Below, piece by piece: positions 7,611 through 16,113 of a stretch of DNA of 54,537 bases. The notes under the pieces were generated by a model. It was given only the letters and a program-made list of their open reading frames with translations. It ran no database searches and had not been told where the DNA came from. This DNA comes from Ferrithrix thermotolerans DSM 19514 (GTDB lineage Bacteria; Actinomycetota; Acidimicrobiia; Acidimicrobiales; Ilumatobacteraceae). The position numbers and the translations under genes were made by a program. Position 1 is the stretch's first letter; each line of letters opens with the position of its first letter. The stretch is from contig CAMASN010000015.1 in assembly GCA_945861025.1 (NCBI GenBank), forward strand, positions 1 through 54,537, read 5' to 3'.

Positions 7611-8349
7611 GGCCGAACGCGGGGCGGGCCGGGCGTGAGAGCCCGAGGGCTTCGGGCAGCCACTGCTCGAGGCGCTCGAACATCATCGGCCCGCTCTTGG
7701 CAAGCAGGTGGCCATCGTTGGGGCACACAACAAGCTCGCCGGTGCCGGCAATGGCACGTACCACTTCGCTCGCCTGCATCGGCAGAATTTCGTCGCGGTC
7801 GCCGTGGAAAAGCAGTAGTGGCTTTCCGGCCAATCCGCCAGCAACTTCGCATCCTGCCGATTGTGTGGCGAACGTGACGACGCCCGCCACCACCTCGGAA
7901 AATCCGACGCCGACTCGAATTGCCACGGCTCCACCAAAGCTGTGGCCCATCAGCACCACCCGCTGCGCGCCGCCACCAGTAACGGCCAGCTGAACTGCGG
8001 CCGCTAGGTCGATGTAACACGCATCCATATCGTTGGGCCGCCGATAGCTCACCCGGATGACAGGCACCCCACGAGCGGCCCACAGCTCGCCGAGCTGGTG
8101 GTAGAGACCATCTGCGGGTCCGAGGAGTCCGCCCATCGCGCCTCCGCACGCAACGATGGCTGCAGGTGCGACGGGTGTGTTATCCGCGGGCTCGTGCCAC
8201 AGCAACGTGAGTAGGCCGCGCATCGTGAAGAACTCGGCGTGGCGCAGCGTGGGGGTGATCATCACGCTCTGGCTGGCCATAATTGCGAGTGCATCGAGCG
8301 GAGTTTGCATCCCGCTGTCGCGAGCTGAGTAGTCAGTCGGGTCTGCCAC
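7606..8349 (-). CDS. Alpha/beta hydrolase (dienelactone hydrolase-like)
   Basis: A 247-residue alpha/beta hydrolase with the nucleophile elbow GHSFGG (S137), an acid in HGDRDEILP (D184 or D186) and histidine in PNDGH (H214), so the triad is complete. Segment order resembles dienelactone hydrolases and small esterases. It is divergent from a MarR gene that starts at 8370, only 20 nt from its own start, so the two probably share control sequences. The substrate is not evident. Confidence 0.82.
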   Translation of the reverse strand: MADPTDYSARDSGMQTPLDALAIMASQSVMITPTLRHAEFFTMRGLLTLLWHEPADNTPVAPAAIVACGGAMGGLLGPADGLYHQLGELWAARGVPVIRVSYRRPNDMDACYIDLAAAVQLAVTGGGAQRVVLMGHSFGGAVAIRVGVGFSEVVAGVVTFATQSAGCEVAGGLAGKPLLLFHGDRDEILPMQASEVVRAIAGTGELVVCPNDGHLLAKSGPMMFERLEQWLPEALGLSRPARPAFGP

Positions 8350-8355
8350 GAGTTG

Positions 8356-8361
8356 TACCCT
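8356..8361 (+). promoter_or_regulatory. -10 box of a probable leaderless promoter
   Basis: TACCCT lies 8 nt before the MarR ATG with no Shine-Dalgarno. The same TACCCT-N8-ATG arrangement recurs before the phosphatase gene at 38981. Confidence 0.35.
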
Positions 8362-8369
8362 ACGTGCCC

Positions 8370-8879
8370 ATGGCGACTCCCCCCGTAGCGGTCGATCTCA
8401 GCTCACCAGCTGACCGCGATGTTGCTGTTCGTATTGGCTTGGCGTGGCGCGAGATGCGTCGCGGGGCCAGCACCGTGGCGCTGCGCGATTACATGTTCGG
8501 AAACGCTGACGATGCGCTCGATGCCGGCCAGATGGACAGCCTCGATGTATTGGCATTTCGCCCATTATGGAGAATGAGCGAGTTGGCCGAGGCGCTTCGT
8601 GTCGATCCGTCAACTGCCACCCGTGCGGTGCAGCGACTCGTCAAAGATGGCCTGGCCGAACGTCGTGCCGACCTTGATGACGGACGAGTCGTAATGGTGA
8701 GCATCACCGACAAGGGCCGCATGCAACACCAAGACATCGATCGCCGTCGTGGTCGGGTCATCCGCCGACTGATGGGTGCCTTCACTCCCCAAGAGCGCGC
8801 CGACTTTGCCGAACTGCTCTCGCGCTTCGTGAAGCAACTTGATGTCGTTGTTGACGACATGCCCACCACTACCGACTGA
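8370..8879 (+). CDS. MarR family transcriptional regulator
   Basis: A 169-residue winged-helix regulator. The recognition region is [19 protein letters not shown], followed by the wing with the family signature [16 protein letters not shown]. The start at 8370 is preferred because a TACCCT box sits 8 nt upstream and the longer 8283 form would run into the divergent hydrolase. It is divergent from the alpha/beta hydrolase and directly upstream of the sigR-rsrA pair. Its target is probably the hydrolase or itself (inference from position). Confidence 0.88.
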   Translation: MATPPVAVDLSSPADRDVAVRIGLAWREMRRGASTVALRDYMFGNADDALDAGQMDSLDVLAFRPLWRMSELAEALRVDPSTATRAVQRLVKDGLAERRADLDDGRVVMVSITDKGRMQHQDIDRRRGRVIRRLMGAFTPQERADFAELLSRFVKQLDVVVDDMPTTTD

Positions 8880-8932
8880 CTCCATCGAAATCCGCGAAAA
8901 TTGCCGGTGGGTTGGCAACTAAGGTCTCGTGT

Positions 8933-9541
8933 ATGGCCGATCGAGTGGAGTTTGCAGAACAAGCCATGCAGTTCGCCCCCCAGTTGTATTCGGCAGCGCT
9001 TCGTCTCACTCGTAACTCGGCCGATGCCGAAGATCTGGTGCAAGAGACCTACTTGCGTGCTTGGCGAAGCTTCGCCGGCTTCGAGCAGGGCTCCAACCTT
9101 CGTGCGTGGTTGTACCGCATTCTCACCAACACATTCATCAACAAGTACCGCGCTGCGCAGCGCCGACCCACCGAAACCGGTCTCGACAACATCGAAGACC
9201 TGTACCTGTATCGCCACCTCGGCAGCCTTGATGCCTCGCGCAGTAACCGCAGCGCCGAAGACACCATGTTCGATCTCTTCACCGACGATGAAGTGAAGGC
9301 TGCGCTCGAAGAACTACCCGAGAAGTTTCGCCTGCCCGTGCTGCTTGCCGACGTTGAGGGCTTTGCCTATAAAGAGATTGCCAGCATGCTCGATGTGCCG
9401 GAGGGAACCGTGATGAGTCGTTTGCATCGGGGAAGAAAAGCGATGCACAAGTTGTTGTATGACTTCGCCAGCGAGCGCGGCCTGATTTCCTCTGATCCGG
9501 TTGGCGCTGAACCACACACCGCCGACGGAATTCAACAATGA
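8933..9541 (+). CDS. sigR: ECF RNA polymerase sigma factor, SigR/SigH (redox stress) type
   Basis: A 202-residue ECF sigma factor with region 2 ([34 protein letters not shown]) and region 4 ([32 protein letters not shown]). The NTFINKYR segment and the overlapping zinc anti-sigma identify the SigR/SigH/ECF12 group, which controls thiol-oxidative stress genes in actinobacteria. The ATG at 8933 has AAGG 8 nt upstream. The inverted repeat TTGCC-N8-GGCAA (8901-8918) is just upstream. No clear SigR autoregulatory GGAAT-N18-GTT promoter was seen. Confidence 0.92.
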   Translation: MADRVEFAEQAMQFAPQLYSAALRLTRNSADAEDLVQETYLRAWRSFAGFEQGSNLRAWLYRILTNTFINKYRAAQRRPTETGLDNIEDLYLYRHLGSLDASRSNRSAEDTMFDLFTDDEVKAALEELPEKFRLPVLLADVEGFAYKEIASMLDVPEGTVMSRLHRGRKAMHKLLYDFASERGLISSDPVGAEPHTADGIQQ

Positions 9542-9789
9542 CTGATTGCAACGACACGCTTCGCGAACTACAAACGTTTCTTGATCGTGAAATGTCCGAG
9601 ACGGCTCGCAGCGTGATTCATTCGCACCTCGAGGGTTGCCCCGACTGCCTTGAAGCCTTCGATTTTCACGCTGAACTCCGGGTGGTGATTGCCGCCAAGT
9701 GCCGCAATGACGAGATGCCCGAGAGCCTGCTCGCAAAGATCAAGCAGTGCTTCGGCGAGGACCCCGAAGTCGAAGTTTCTACCCACTGA
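9538..9789 (+). CDS. rsrA: Zinc-containing redox-sensing anti-sigma factor (RsrA/RshA family)
   Basis: This 83-residue protein overlaps the sigma gene by ATGA. It has the ZAS motif: C4, H30, C34 and C37 (HLEGCPDC). The C4-to-H30 spacing of 26 residues matches C11-H37 in RsrA of Streptomyces. In that family, thiol oxidation forms a disulfide, expels zinc and releases the sigma factor. Further cysteines (CRNDE, QCFGE) may form other disulfides. The pairing fits a mycothiol organism, and mshA is at 36.6-37.8 kb. Confidence 0.92.
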   Translation: MTDCNDTLRELQTFLDREMSETARSVIHSHLEGCPDCLEAFDFHAELRVVIAAKCRNDEMPESLLAKIKQCFGEDPEVEVSTH

Positions 9790-9868
9790 GATCCACTGCG
9801 GGATACTTGTTGCAGAGATCACGTCGCTAGATTCAGACGTCGAGCGCCTCTCTGGCTATGCTCTTTGC

Positions 9869-10012
9869 GTGATCGCAGTAATTTTCCATTGGTGGCTCGG
9901 CCTACTGCTCCTTCTCGGTGGCGGCGGCGTTACGTTGGCCCTTGTGGGTCTGTATCTCAAGACCGTTACGGCCGCAAAGTACCCGAACGGCAAGCGTCGT
10001 CGCGAAGACTGA
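9869..10012 (+). CDS. Small single-pass membrane protein
   Basis: Starting at GTG 9869 gives 47 residues: one hydrophobic segment (WWLGLLLLLGGGGVTLALVG) and a basic tail KYPNGKRRRED. A TATGCT box (9857-9862) lies 6 nt before the GTG, so a leaderless transcript is likely. The longer frame from 9689 overlaps rsrA and is rejected. It lies between rsrA and tilS. Function not recognised. Confidence 0.6.
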   Translation: MIAVIFHWWLGLLLLLGGGGVTLALVGLYLKTVTAAKYPNGKRRRED

Positions 10013-10034
10013 ATCAGTTGACGGTCACGATCAC

Positions 10035-10937
10035 ATGTCGTCGCCCGTCGATCTGAGTCAATTCAACCGGCATCCACTTGTGGTGTCGATGCTCGTGCGT
10101 TGTCCGCAACTCATTGCCCACCAACACGTTGTGTGCGCCGTTTCTGGCGGCCCCGACTCGATGGCGTTGCTCGTGCTCGCAGCCGCAGCAGGTTGTCGTG
10201 TCACAGCTGTTCATGTGGACCATGGCCTGCGGGAAGGCTCGACCACCGAAGCGTCAGTCGTTGCCGTTGCAGCATCGCTTGTAGGCGCCGAGTTTCGTAG
10301 CGAACAGGTTCACGTAACCCCCGGGCCCAACCAAGAAGCGCGGGCGCGTGCTGCTCGCTATGGCGCGCTTGGCCCAGATGCGCTCACCGGACACACCGCC
10401 GATGACCAGGCCGAGACGATGTTGCTAAACCTGTTGCGGGGTGGCGCGCTCAACGGGCTCAGCGGGATGCGCCCCCACCGCCATCCTTTGTTGCAGATTC
10501 GGCGCCACGAAACGCACGAACTATGCCGTCAGCTCAGCCTCGATCTGGTTGATGACCCCTCGAACCGTTCTGCGGTGCACATGCGCAATCGTGTGCGCGG
10601 CGAACTGCTACCGCTGATGAACGATTTGGCCCAGCGAGACTTGGCGCCGCTGCTCACTCGGCAGGCCGAGGTGTGGCGTGCCGACGCCGACCTGCTCGAC
10701 CAGCTCGCTGCGGCGCTTGACCCCACTGACTGCAAGGCGCTTGCCACTGCGCCGATGCCGTTGGCCCGCCGTGCGGTTCGCACCTGGCTGACCGGCGAGC
10801 ATCCGCCCGACCTCGCCACGATCGAGCGCGTGTTGGCCGTTGCGCGGGGTGAAGCCGCCGGTTGTGAGACCAACGACGGTCGACGAATTCGCCGCAGCAA
10901 TCAGCGCCTCTCGCTTGATGGGCGGTCGCTCCGCTAG
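10035..10937 (+). CDS. tilS: tRNA(Ile)-lysidine synthetase TilS
   Basis: A 300-residue enzyme with the N-type ATP pyrophosphatase loop SGGPDS, then TAVHVDHGLR and HTADDQAETMLLNLLRG, all diagnostic of TilS. It puts lysidine at position 34 of the tRNA-Ile CAU anticodon, making it read AUA. The length is typical of actinobacterial forms with a reduced C-terminal domain. The ATG at 10035 gives the conserved N-terminus; the extension to 9918 overlaps the small membrane protein. The usual neighbours hpt and ftsH are absent here. Confidence 0.93.
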   Translation: MSSPVDLSQFNRHPLVVSMLVRCPQLIAHQHVVCAVSGGPDSMALLVLAAAAGCRVTAVHVDHGLREGSTTEASVVAVAASLVGAEFRSEQVHVTPGPNQEARARAARYGALGPDALTGHTADDQAETMLLNLLRGGALNGLSGMRPHRHPLLQIRRHETHELCRQLSLDLVDDPSNRSAVHMRNRVRGELLPLMNDLAQRDLAPLLTRQAEVWRADADLLDQLAAALDPTDCKALATAPMPLARRAVRTWLTGEHPPDLATIERVLAVARGEAAGCETNDGRRIRRSNQRLSLDGRSLR

Positions 10938-11005
10938 TCTTGCAATTCGATGCTCCGCCTTGCTGTTGTTGCGAACCTGATGCTGCCCTGCAGTGAGGTG
11001 AACTA

Positions 11006-11512
11006 GTGCCACCGCGCCTGCGTGGCAAGTGGGCTCTTGGCATCACACCGCGCAACTTCACGTGGGTGCTCAAGGACAAGCTTGCGGTGTGCGAGCGTCC
11101 GGGTGGCTACGGCGAGAACCATCGTCGGGTACGTCGCCAAGAAGAAATCATCTGGGTTCGCGAAAACGGTTTTGGCTGTCTGATCTCGATCATTCCTGCG
11201 CCGCACAACCTGCACAACTACGAAGAACTCGGCGTGAACTACCGGCATCGTCCGTTCACGGGCGAAGATCTGGCTCTGTGGCTCAAGGCGTTTTACACCG
11301 AACTCCATGCCCTGCTTGATGCAGGCGTGAAGGTCATCGTGCATAACGAAGAAGTGGGCGACCGCATTATCGGCATCATGGGCGGCTACATCCGCTGGAG
11401 TGGGCTCGTTGAAGACAGTTCGCAGGCGATCATGATTACCGAGCGCATTGCCGAGCGTCAGCTCGATCCTTTCGCTCGTGAGGTCATCCTGATGGCACAC
11501 ACTCTTCGTTGA
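11006..11512 (+). CDS. Dual-specificity-phosphatase-like protein lacking the catalytic cysteine
   Basis: This 168-residue protein starts at GTG. The arrangement follows DSP-type phosphatases: a strand ending in LISIIPAPHNLHNYEELG, a helix (LALWLKAFYTELHALLDAG), then VKVIVHNEEVGDRIIGIMGGYIRWSG. It is split here as VIVHNEEVGDR and GGYIRWSG. The P-loop position reads H113-N114-x5-R120 where active enzymes have H-C-x5-R, so the nucleophile is Asn. That predicts a pseudophosphatase that may still bind phosphorylated ligands. Family assignment by P-loop geometry is inference. Confidence 0.6.
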   Translation: MPPRLRGKWALGITPRNFTWVLKDKLAVCERPGGYGENHRRVRRQEEIIWVRENGFGCLISIIPAPHNLHNYEELGVNYRHRPFTGEDLALWLKAFYTELHALLDAGVKVIVHNEEVGDRIIGIMGGYIRWSGLVEDSSQAIMITERIAERQLDPFAREVILMAHTLR

Positions 11513-11514
11513 TC

Positions 11515-11520
11515 TAGGGT
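11515..11520 (+). promoter_or_regulatory. -10 box of a probable leaderless promoter
   Basis: TAGGGT lies 7 nt before the ATG of the DUF2510/scramblase-like gene, with no Shine-Dalgarno between. Confidence 0.4.
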
Positions 11521-11527
11521 TCGTGCT

Positions 11528-12385
11528 ATGAGCACGTCGCCTGCGAATTGGTATCCCGATCCAATGAAGCGCCATCAGGTGCGCTACTGGGACGGCACGG
11601 TGTGGACCCATCACGTGAGCAACAACGGTGTCACGGGAATCGATCCGCCGAACTCGACCCGCCTCGATCGCTTTGAGCAAGGGCTCACCGTGGGCAACGA
11701 GGGTGACCCTGACAAGATCAATCGCCAGGTCTCAGCTACTGGATACAAGGGTGCCGGGATTCAGAACGCTGCCTTTGAAGGGGCCGGCACTCTGTTCACC
11801 GAGCCGATCCTCGTGGTGAATCAAAAGGCCAAGATCATTGAGCTCAGCAACCAGTATTCGGTCTTCAATGCTCAGGGGCTGCAGGTGGCCGCGGTGAACG
11901 AGGTGGGCCAGTCCGCCGTAAAAAAGGCGGTGCGTTTACTGACGAGCTGGGACCAGTTCCTCACCCACCGCTACGTCATCGCCGACGCCAGCGGAACCAC
12001 ACTGCTGCAGATCACTCGTCCTGCGAAACTGATGAAGTCGAGCATCATTGTGAGCGACCCTGCTGGCGCAGAGATCGGTCGCATCGTGCAGCAAAACATG
12101 TTCGGCAAGATTCGGTTCGGCCTCGAGGCCGGTGGTGCCGCAGTGGGCTCAATCAACGCGGAGAACTGGCGAGCTTGGAACTTCCGTATCGAGGATCACA
12201 CGGGCGCCGAAGTAGCCCGCATCACTAAGACATTTGAGGGCATTGCAAGAACGATGTTCACGAGTGCCGACAACTATGTGGTGCAACTGCACGATCACAT
12301 TCCTCAGCCGTTGTTGTCGCTTGTTGTGGCCGCTGCGCTTTCGGTAGATACAGCGCTCAAGCAAGACTCTCGTGGCCTCGGCTGA
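11528..12385 (+). CDS. DUF2510 and phospholipid-scramblase-related domain protein
   Basis: A 285-residue protein. Residues about 6-30 (NWYPDPMKRHQVRYWDGTVW) are a DUF2510 domain, common on actinobacterial membrane-linked proteins. The rest (LFTEPILVVNQKAK, IADASGTTLLQITRP, KIRFGLEAGGAAVG, WRAWNFRIEDHTGAEVARI) matches the LURP-one/scramblase-related beta-barrel fold. No clear membrane span apart from a hydrophobic C-terminal helix (PLLSLVVAAALSVDTAL). The stop codon is inside a 9-bp tandem repeat. It is convergent with the M23 gene. Confidence 0.75.
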   Translation: MSTSPANWYPDPMKRHQVRYWDGTVWTHHVSNNGVTGIDPPNSTRLDRFEQGLTVGNEGDPDKINRQVSATGYKGAGIQNAAFEGAGTLFTEPILVVNQKAKIIELSNQYSVFNAQGLQVAAVNEVGQSAVKKAVRLLTSWDQFLTHRYVIADASGTTLLQITRPAKLMKSSIIVSDPAGAEIGRIVQQNMFGKIRFGLEAGGAAVGSINAENWRAWNFRIEDHTGAEVARITKTFEGIARTMFTSADNYVVQLHDHIPQPLLSLVVAAALSVDTALKQDSRGLG

Positions 12386-12405
12386 GTCGGCTGAGTCGGC
12401 TGAGT
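12379..12405. repeat. Three tandem copies of a 9-bp unit between convergent genes
   Basis: CGGCTGAGT is repeated three times without change, followed by a partial CGG. The first copy contains the TGA of the plus-strand gene, and the array ends beside the minus-strand TAA at 12410-12412. It probably arose by slippage in the 24-bp intergenic space. Confidence 0.8.
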
Positions 12406-12409
12406 CGGT

Positions 12410-14266
12410 TTAGCCCACGGCCACGATGTCGGCCAAGACGTGAACAGGCGCGTTGCTTGCGAGGCAGAACCTGCCATCGGCGATGTTGGTCATGATCGAG
12501 AACGTGGCTTGGCGATTTGGTGTCACCACCGCAATCGAACCCTCTGGCCGAGGCCGAGCACATGGCCACATGAACACGGAAGCGCCGTTGGCTCCACCGA
12601 TCAAGGTGAGGCTCACTTGGGCAGCAGTTACGTTCGCCGGAGCGCCTGCGAGTGGCCCGAGCACAACCGGTGTTGGCGCGGCGCCGAGCGGCACGTTCAA
12701 CGTGCGTGAATCGAACCGACGAGTCGCTGTGATGGGGAACACGCCCGGCGCATCTTGACGCCACACGGTGGTGACATCTACGAGCACGTTCATGGCGACT
12801 GTTGGCTTCAGGCATAGGCCGGTTGAATTCATCCGAACCACCATGCTGAACGAGGTCATCCGTGAGGCAACAAATGGTGCCTTCACTTCGCTACCTCCAC
12901 ATGGGGTGATCAACAGCGTGCCCGCCGAAGCAGGGTCAATCACGGTGAAGGTGGCGGTTAACGCTTGGCTATCGGCCGATGCCCCAAGCATCTCTGGAGT
13001 GAGCGTGACCAACTGGTTCGCTGCGAGGCGCTTGGTGGTGCGTGTATCGATGACCCGATGCGTTGCTACAGGAAGGGCGCCGGCGCCCGCCGACTCAAGC
13101 TGTGCGACGACTGTGATGCGTGCTTGAGCTGCACCGGTGCTAGTGGCACAGATCTGACCCTCGGTGACCGCCACGGTGGCGTATCCGATGGCCATAGGTC
13201 CGGCCTCAACCGTTAACGAGGTCGCCGCTGGGACGGGTGCGCCGCATGGGTGCACGACGATGCTGGCTGGCTGCTTGCTTGTGGCCGAGATGCGAACGAC
13301 GACTGCTGCTGCTGTTTTGCTGAGTCCGTTGACACCGGCGACCTTGATCTTCTTGGTGACGGTTGGCTTCAGGGCCGATGCAGACGAGGCGGTGAGCACT
13401 GCAACTGGAGTGATGAAGTGCCAGCGCAGCGCTGGGTCATAGCTGAGGCCAGGAACGGCTGGAGAAGGAGGTGCCGTGGTGGTTGTGGTTGTCGTGGTTG
13501 TGGTTGTCGTGGTGGTTGCGGGAACGGTGGTCGTGGTGGTTGGCGAAGTCGGTGGAGCGGTGCCCGTCAGCGTTGTTGTTGAAGAGAGCGCAATCGCTGC
13601 AGCTGGTAAGTCGGTGGTCTTGCAACCATTCACGGCGATGACGCTTTGGGTTGGGTTGATTGGCCGCCCGCCTTGAGGATGAATCTCGAAGTGAAGGTGC
13701 GGCGTGCCTGCGTTGCCGGAGGCTCCGATGTATCCGATGATCTGGCCAGCCACCACGGTTGAGCCAACCGACAATCCATCGGCGAAGGCCGACATGTGGG
13801 CGTAGAAGTAGTACGTGCCATCGGCAGTCGTGAGCCGCCATCCATTGCCGGCGAGTTGGCCGACTCGGTCGACGTAGCGCTTGGTCAGCGTGCCGTCGTT
13901 CACGGCATAGATGTTGAGACCCTTTTTGGCGATGATGTCGACACCCTCATGGCTGCGACCGCCCGAACGACTTGCGCCATATGAGTCCACGAAATCGCAC
14001 ATACCTTGTACCGGAAACTGAGCGAGGACGATGGTTGGCCCGGCGACGGTTGTGGTTGTGTTGGTTGACTTCTTGTTCGCTTTCTTGGTTGTCGTTGGGC
14101 CCGCAGCGCCAGCGTCGACAGAGGGGGTGACACCGGTTACCACCGCCAGGCTTGAGACCATCGCGAGCAACGAGCACACCAGCCCCACCCTGAGGCGGCG
14201 ACGGCGAACAACAATGAAAGGGGCGCGAACTTGTTGATGTGATCTACGCGACTGATTGGCCAACAC
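12410..14266 (-). CDS. Secreted M23-family peptidase with Thr/Pro linker and three C-terminal repeat domains
   Basis: GTG at 14266 is chosen because GGAAGGAGG lies 6 nt upstream; a longer frame would begin inside the promoter. The protein has 618 residues. A signal/anchor segment (VGLVCSLLAMVSSLAVVTGV) is followed by an M23 domain with SHEGVDI and HLHFEIHP zinc ligands. A Thr/Pro linker with 14 consecutive Thr leads to three tandem beta-type repeats, each with a cysteine pair (HPCG/GQIC, TPCG/GLC, WPCA/GRFC) and two opening with HRVIDTR or RRFDSR. It is probably a cell-wall remodelling or surface protein under a WhiG-type promoter. Confidence 0.88.
   Translation of the reverse strand: MLANQSRRSHQQVRAPFIVVRRRRLRVGLVCSLLAMVSSLAVVTGVTPSVDAGAAGPTTTKKANKKSTNTTTTVAGPTIVLAQFPVQGMCDFVDSYGASRSGGRSHEGVDIIAKKGLNIYAVNDGTLTKRYVDRVGQLAGNGWRLTTADGTYYFYAHMSAFADGLSVGSTVVAGQIIGYIGASGNAGTPHLHFEIHPQGGRPINPTQSVIAVNGCKTTDLPAAAIALSSTTTLTGTAPPTSPTTTTTVPATTTTTTTTTTTTTTAPPSPAVPGLSYDPALRWHFITPVAVLTASSASALKPTVTKKIKVAGVNGLSKTAAAVVVRISATSKQPASIVVHPCGAPVPAATSLTVEAGPMAIGYATVAVTEGQICATSTGAAQARITVVAQLESAGAGALPVATHRVIDTRTTKRLAANQLVTLTPEMLGASADSQALTATFTVIDPASAGTLLITPCGGSEVKAPFVASRMTSFSMVVRMNSTGLCLKPTVAMNVLVDVTTVWRQDAPGVFPITATRRFDSRTLNVPLGAAPTPVVLGPLAGAPANVTAAQVSLTLIGGANGASVFMWPCARPRPEGSIAVVTPNRQATFSIMTNIADGRFCLASNAPVHVLADIVAVG
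13475..13516. repeat. Low-complexity threonine-codon tract
   Basis: Fourteen consecutive Thr codons, read on the minus strand as ACC/ACG/ACA, form the linker of the M23 protein. The tract may vary in length between strains. Confidence 0.85.
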
Positions 14267-14292
14267 GGCGCCTCCTTCCTGCTTCACAAGAG

Positions 14293-14320
14293 GTATCGGC
14301 ACGCATCACTGTGGTCTTGA
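14293..14320 (-). promoter_or_regulatory. FliA/WhiG-type promoter of the M23 gene
   Basis: Reading the minus strand: TCAA (14320-14317), 16-nt spacer, GCCGATAC (14300-14293). The consensus for FliA/WhiG sigma factors is TAAA-N15/16-GCCGATAA. A start near 14286 would give a leader of about 20 nt holding the strong Shine-Dalgarno. The flanks CTCAAG and GCGTGCCGAT.CCTCTT are shared with the promoter at 42784-42811. Confidence 0.7.
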
Positions 14321-14370
14321 GGGGTAGGTAGACCTATTCGCCATAACCCGTTCCGACGGGACTGCCCCGA

Positions 14371-14376
14371 TATCGT
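14371..14376 (+). promoter_or_regulatory. -10 box of a probable leaderless promoter
   Basis: TATCGT ends 7 nt before the epimerase-like ATG at 14384. The same TATCGT-N6/7-start occurs before the genes at 29167 and 45693. Confidence 0.45.
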
Positions 14377-14383
14377 TGGCGAG

Positions 14384-15376
14384 ATGAAAGGGCGCCGCGT
14401 TCTGGTCACTGGCATGGGTAGCGAACTCGGTTCGCTTGTGGCCGCGATGCTTGAAGCTGAGCCATGGGTTGGCGAACTCGAAGGAATCGATGTGGATCCG
14501 CCTCGCCGCCGTCTACGCAAAGCAGTGTTCCATCGCATCGATGCGAACAATCGCAGTCACGTTGTCGATGTCGTGTCGCGTTTCAACCCGCATGTGCTGA
14601 TCCACATTGCCGTGTGGGAGCCCGACGCCCGAGTCAACACCCGGCATGCCGTTGCCTTCACACAGCAAGCGGCAACGTCGTTCCTTGGTGCTGCAGCCGA
14701 GTGCCCAGCGCTTGAGCACATCGTGCTCCGCAGCGCTGCGTCGGTCTACGGCCGAGCGCGTGGTGCGCTCACTCGTCCCGACGAATCCGCACCCATCAAC
14801 CCGACCACCGAGTTCGGTCGTATGGCCGCTCGTCTTGAGGTCATTGCAAACGATGTTGGCCAACGTGCGGGCGTCACAGTTGGCGCCTTGCGCTTAGCTC
14901 CAGTGCTTGGCCCGCATGTGCCGAGTCCGCTTGGCCGCCTTCTGCGCCTTCCTGTGGTGCCGTTTAGCGCGCTCGCCGACCCTCCGTTTGCGGTGCTTCG
15001 CGATGCCGATGCTGCGCAAGCACTCGTGGCGGCGGCCCGCGTTGGTTTAGCCGAACCCGTCAACGTGGTGGCACCCGAGGCGATTACTGCGTGGCAAGCC
15101 ATCCTGCGTGGCCGCCGCTTGCCGTTGCCGTTGCTCGGTCCCGAATGGGCTCTGGCGCGAAGGATCAGCCATTTCGTGGGCGCTCCTGTGCCCGATCACG
15201 TGATCGAACTGTTGCACCGCGGCCGACTCGTCGACGGCGGCCGCGCACTTGAGTTGCTTGGGGTTACTCCCGCGCAAAGTACACCCGAAGTCATCGATCG
15301 TCTGTATGCATGGCCATCGGTTGTGCATGTGCGACCCGCCATACCCGCACCGTGGCAGCAAGGTCTCGCGTCATGA
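14384..15376 (+). CDS. Extended SDR / NAD-dependent epimerase-like protein with degenerate active site
   Basis: A 330-residue extended SDR. The Rossmann motif VTGMGSELG is at residues 8-16, and LRSAASVYGRARG aligns with the catalytic serine strand. Where YxxxK is expected the sequence is EFGRMAAR, so Tyr and Lys are both missing. The gene order (epimerase-like, then acyltransferase-like) resembles the Rv0501-Rv0502 pair of mycobacteria. ATGA overlap with the next gene shows coupling. It may bind nucleotide without catalysis, or use other residues. Confidence 0.8.
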   Translation: MKGRRVLVTGMGSELGSLVAAMLEAEPWVGELEGIDVDPPRRRLRKAVFHRIDANNRSHVVDVVSRFNPHVLIHIAVWEPDARVNTRHAVAFTQQAATSFLGAAAECPALEHIVLRSAASVYGRARGALTRPDESAPINPTTEFGRMAARLEVIANDVGQRAGVTVGALRLAPVLGPHVPSPLGRLLRLPVVPFSALADPPFAVLRDADAAQALVAAARVGLAEPVNVVAPEAITAWQAILRGRRLPLPLLGPEWALARRISHFVGAPVPDHVIELLHRGRLVDGGRALELLGVTPAQSTPEVIDRLYAWPSVVHVRPAIPAPWQQGLAS

Positions 15377-16110
15377 GCGTCCACTTGGCCGAGTCGTCGA
15401 GCAGGTCTGTCACCGAGATCCCGAGCATTCGTCGCGACCCCATCGCGCAGGTTGTGCGACTTGCTACGCGTCCGGTGTCGGTGGTGTGGCCTCGGCCAAC
15501 GGTCGATCATTGGGGCCGCGATCAGCGCCTCGTTGAGGCCATTGCTCCATGGGCCAACCTGCGTTGGGACGTGAGTGTTGGTGGCGAGCAGTTGTTGCCT
15601 CGTGGTGGCGCGCTCATCATTGTGAACACCCGTCGATTTGCGCTCACACCGATCTCTACGGCGTTCGCTCTCGGCGAGTCATTGCACCGGCCGGTGCGCT
15701 TTGTCGGTCGCCCCGACACGGTTCCGTTTGGTCCGCTGCTGCGTCGCGTTGGTGGCTTGTTGGCGCAGCCCGAAGAAATCGCTGGCGCATTGCGCGATGG
15801 TCAACTGGTGGTTCTCGGAGCCCATGGATCGGCCAACCCGCGCTATGCGGGTGCGGTAGACCCCCAACTCGTGGGCGCTGCCATTCGCGAAAATGCTCCG
15901 GTGCACGTGGCTGCCACACTGAGCACGATGGTCAGTCGTCAAGCCCGTGTCGAAGTTGTTGCAGCGTTGCGGTCGCGTAAGAAGCGTCGTGGTCCGCTTG
16001 CCGAAGTTGAGTTGGCAGAACATGCCCAACGGCGACTGCAAGATCTGCTCGACGAGCTGGGTGGCACACGCACCGGGGTCCCCGGTCTCGGATGGCTGGG
16101 CGAGGGCTGA
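15373..16110 (+). CDS. PlsC-like lysophospholipid acyltransferase family protein lacking the HX4D motif
   Basis: Starting at ATG 15373 (ATGA overlap with the epimerase-like gene) gives 245 residues. Layout follows PlsC/LPLAT proteins: LLPRGGALIIVNTRRFALTP, RFVGRPDTVPFGPLLRRVGG (split here) and LVVLGAHGSANPRYAG. At the position of NHxSxxD the sequence is NTRRFALT, so the catalytic His and Asp are absent. It belongs with the degenerate SDR upstream and an alpha/beta hydrolase 3 nt downstream. Assignment rests on overall pattern and the mycobacterial gene-order parallel. Confidence 0.65.
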   Translation: MSVHLAESSSRSVTEIPSIRRDPIAQVVRLATRPVSVVWPRPTVDHWGRDQRLVEAIAPWANLRWDVSVGGEQLLPRGGALIIVNTRRFALTPISTAFALGESLHRPVRFVGRPDTVPFGPLLRRVGGLLAQPEEIAGALRDGQLVVLGAHGSANPRYAGAVDPQLVGAAIRENAPVHVAATLSTMVSRQARVEVVAALRSRKKRRGPLAEVELAEHAQRRLQDLLDELGGTRTGVPGLGWLGEG

Positions 16111-16113
16111 GCA

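Noticed and set aside
11369-11376. Minus-strand GCCGATAA in the pseudophosphatase gene
   Set aside because: No matching -35 element and no minus-strand gene downstream.
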